From Maricaulis sp. (GTDB lineage: Bacteria > Pseudomonadota > Alphaproteobacteria > Caulobacterales > Maricaulaceae), in contig NZLV01000251.1 of assembly GCA_002694345.1 (NCBI GenBank), positions 1 through 7,397 of the forward strand: DNA of 7,397 nt. Reading direction: 5' to 3'. The notes under the pieces are model-generated. The model did no database searches, was not told where the DNA came from, and was given only the letters and a program-made list of their open reading frames with translations. Positions 6,178-7,397 of the stretch are shown piece after piece. Each line of letters opens with the position of its first letter. Positions within the stretch are counted from its first letter, which is position 1. The translations under genes were made by a program, and so were the position numbers.

Positions 6178-7293
6178 ATGTTATCGCGAACATTTTTAAG
6201 CGCCATTGCGATTTTTTCGTTTCTTTGCAGCGACATCGCTCAAGCGCAGGGCCATGACTCCATGACGGACCGCAATCAACACTTTCTCCAGCTCGCCCTG
6301 GACTGCGTACAACGGGAATATCCCAACAAGATCTCTCACGTCCTGCAGTCGGATTCGGATGCGCAAACCCCGCGCGAACTCCACCCGGCTTTCTATGGCT
6401 GTTTCGACTGGCACTCCGCCGTGCATGGCCATTGGCTGATCGTCCGGCTCTTGCGCCAGGATCCCGGCAACCCGCTGGCTGAAGCCGCGACGGCTGCACT
6501 GGATGCCAATCTCACGGCGCAGAACATGGTCGGCGAAGTGGCGTATTTCGAAGCAGAAGGCCGCGCCTCTTTTGAGCGGCCCTATGGTCTGGCCTGGCTG
6601 CTCCAGCTCGATATGGAATTGCGGGAATGGGATGATCCGCGCGCCGAGCGCTGGCGGGAGGCCCTTTTGCCGATGGTTCAGGTAGTCGCCGCACGTTACC
6701 GGACCTGGTTGCCAAACCTTCTCTACCCGATCCGCATCGGCACACATAATCAGTCCGCCTTCGGATTTGCGCTCGCCTTGGACTGGGCACGCACGGCCGG
6801 GGACACAGGGCTGGAAGCTTTGCTGATCGAAAAGATATTCGCCTTCCATCTCGACGATGTGAATTGCCCGATCGGGTATGAACCGTCCGGCGAGGATTTT
6901 CTGTCGCCCTGCCTGATGGAAGCCGATCTGATGCGGCGTGTCTTTTCACCGGAACATTTCGCGATCTGGCTGACGGAGTTCCTGCCCGGCATCCCCACTG
7001 ATGGCAGCGCGGACTGGCTCATCCCGGGCCAGGTGCTCGATCCCAGTGATGGCAAGCTCGTCCATCTGGATGGGGTGAATCTGTCCCGCGCCTGGAATCT
7101 GGACGCCATGGCCCACGCCCTGCCGGAGGGCGATGCCCGCATTCCCGCATTGCTGGCCGCGGCAGAGGCCCATGCCGAGACCGGCATCGCCTCGGTCACC
7201 GGCGATGATTATGCCGGGGGACACTGGCTGGCCAGCTTTGCCACCTATTACGTCACCGGTCGCGGTCGCGAGGCGCCCGTCCCGGTATACTAG
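6178..7293 (+). CDS. Secreted DUF2891-family protein, function unknown
   Basis: This 371-residue protein starts with a signal peptide: R4, a hydrophobic core LSAIAIFSFL (7-16), and a likely cleavage after AQA (residues 21-23). The one cysteine there (C17) does not sit in a lipobox, so the mature protein is probably periplasmic or exported and soluble. The conserved blocks look like DUF2891: HPAFYGCFDWHSAVHGHW (69-86), RPYGLAW (134-140), GTHNQSAFGFALALDWAR (188-205), YEPSGEDFLSPCLMEAD (234-250), HLDGVNLSRAWNL (296-308) and GDDYAGGHWLASFATYYVTG (342-361). Several aromatic, His and acidic residues recur in these blocks, and the chain looks all-helical, in the manner of alpha/alpha-toroid glycosidases. 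That resemblance is only an inference, and no reaction can be named. I chose the ATG at 6178 over the upstream one at 6097 because GAGGGAAG lies just before it and the signal peptide begins there. It is divergent from pckA and ends tail to tail with the next gene. Confidence 0.85.
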   Translation: MLSRTFLSAIAIFSFLCSDIAQAQGHDSMTDRNQHFLQLALDCVQREYPNKISHVLQSDSDAQTPRELHPAFYGCFDWHSAVHGHWLIVRLLRQDPGNPLAEAATAALDANLTAQNMVGEVAYFEAEGRASFERPYGLAWLLQLDMELREWDDPRAERWREALLPMVQVVAARYRTWLPNLLYPIRIGTHNQSAFGFALALDWARTAGDTGLEALLIEKIFAFHLDDVNCPIGYEPSGEDFLSPCLMEADLMRRVFSPEHFAIWLTEFLPGIPTDGSADWLIPGQVLDPSDGKLVHLDGVNLSRAWNLDAMAHALPEGDARIPALLAAAEAHAETGIASVTGDDYAGGHWLASFATYYVTGRGREAPVPVY

Positions 7294-7397
7294 GCCCTCT
7301 GGCCCGGTTTCGGGGGCAGGGGGATGTGCTCCTGCTCGTGTGGCGGCAGGGTGAAGCGTCCGTTCTGCGGAAAGCCGGACTTGGCGGCCTCGGCCCA
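7290..7397 (-). CDS. 3' end of an unidentified protein gene entering from the right edge
   Basis: Read on the minus strand, the last 35 codons of a frame end at a TAG (7290-7292). The visible tail has GFPQNGRFTLPPHEQEH and then the proline-rich end IPLPPKPGQRA. About 31 of 35 third codon positions are G or C, as in the true genes nearby, which favours this frame over the other two, although all three are open here. The tail looks hydrophilic and proline-rich, as a C-terminus often does. The family is not recognisable from so little sequence. Its stop codon overlaps the stop of the convergent DUF2891 gene. Confidence 0.6.
   Translation of the reverse strand, partial: WAEAAKSGFPQNGRFTLPPHEQEHIPLPPKPGQRA

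Noticed and set aside
6178..6246. Lipoprotein signal around C17 of the DUF2891 protein
   Set aside because: The residues before the cysteine are S-F-L, which do not fit a lipobox, whereas AQA-QG is a good type I cleavage site.

Overview
The window is GC-rich with strongly GC-biased third codon positions. Its ATP-dependent PEP carboxykinase resembles alphaproteobacterial forms, so I infer an alphaproteobacterium, perhaps of the Hyphomonadaceae/Maricaulaceae type. No rRNA or marker gene is present to confirm this.

Positions 1-4107 hold a complete threonine operon read on the minus strand: a short threonine-rich leader peptide (3943-4107), an intrinsic terminator (3882-3915), thrA (2038-3822), thrB (1088-2041) and thrC (runs off the left edge at 1). 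The genes are tightly coupled: a 4-base ATGA overlap between thrA and thrB, and 2 bases between thrB and thrC. Together they convert aspartate to aspartyl phosphate and aspartate semialdehyde to homoserine (ThrA), then to phosphohomoserine (ThrB) and threonine (ThrC). The aspartate semialdehyde dehydrogenase step is not encoded here.

The most striking part is the regulation. The leader codes for a peptide with the Thr/Ile run TITMITTT followed by SWT. Just after these codons a C/G-rich segment (3957-3966) can pair with the 5' arm of the terminator (3903-3912), and a competing 1:2 hairpin is also visible. This is the layout of a classical ribosome-mediated threonine attenuator. The ThrA protein it controls is only 594 residues. 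Its aspartokinase catalytic domain joins almost directly to homoserine dehydrogenase, with no room for the ACT domains that normally bind threonine. Regulation may therefore sit in the RNA rather than in the enzyme.

Positions 4271-5953 hold pckA (minus strand) with its own terminator. A 224-base divergent intergenic region follows. Then comes a secreted DUF2891-family protein of unknown function (6178-7293, plus strand). Its stop codon shares a CTAG with the stop codon of a convergent, truncated minus-strand gene that enters from the right edge (7290-7397).

No mobile element, CRISPR array, tRNA or rRNA was seen.
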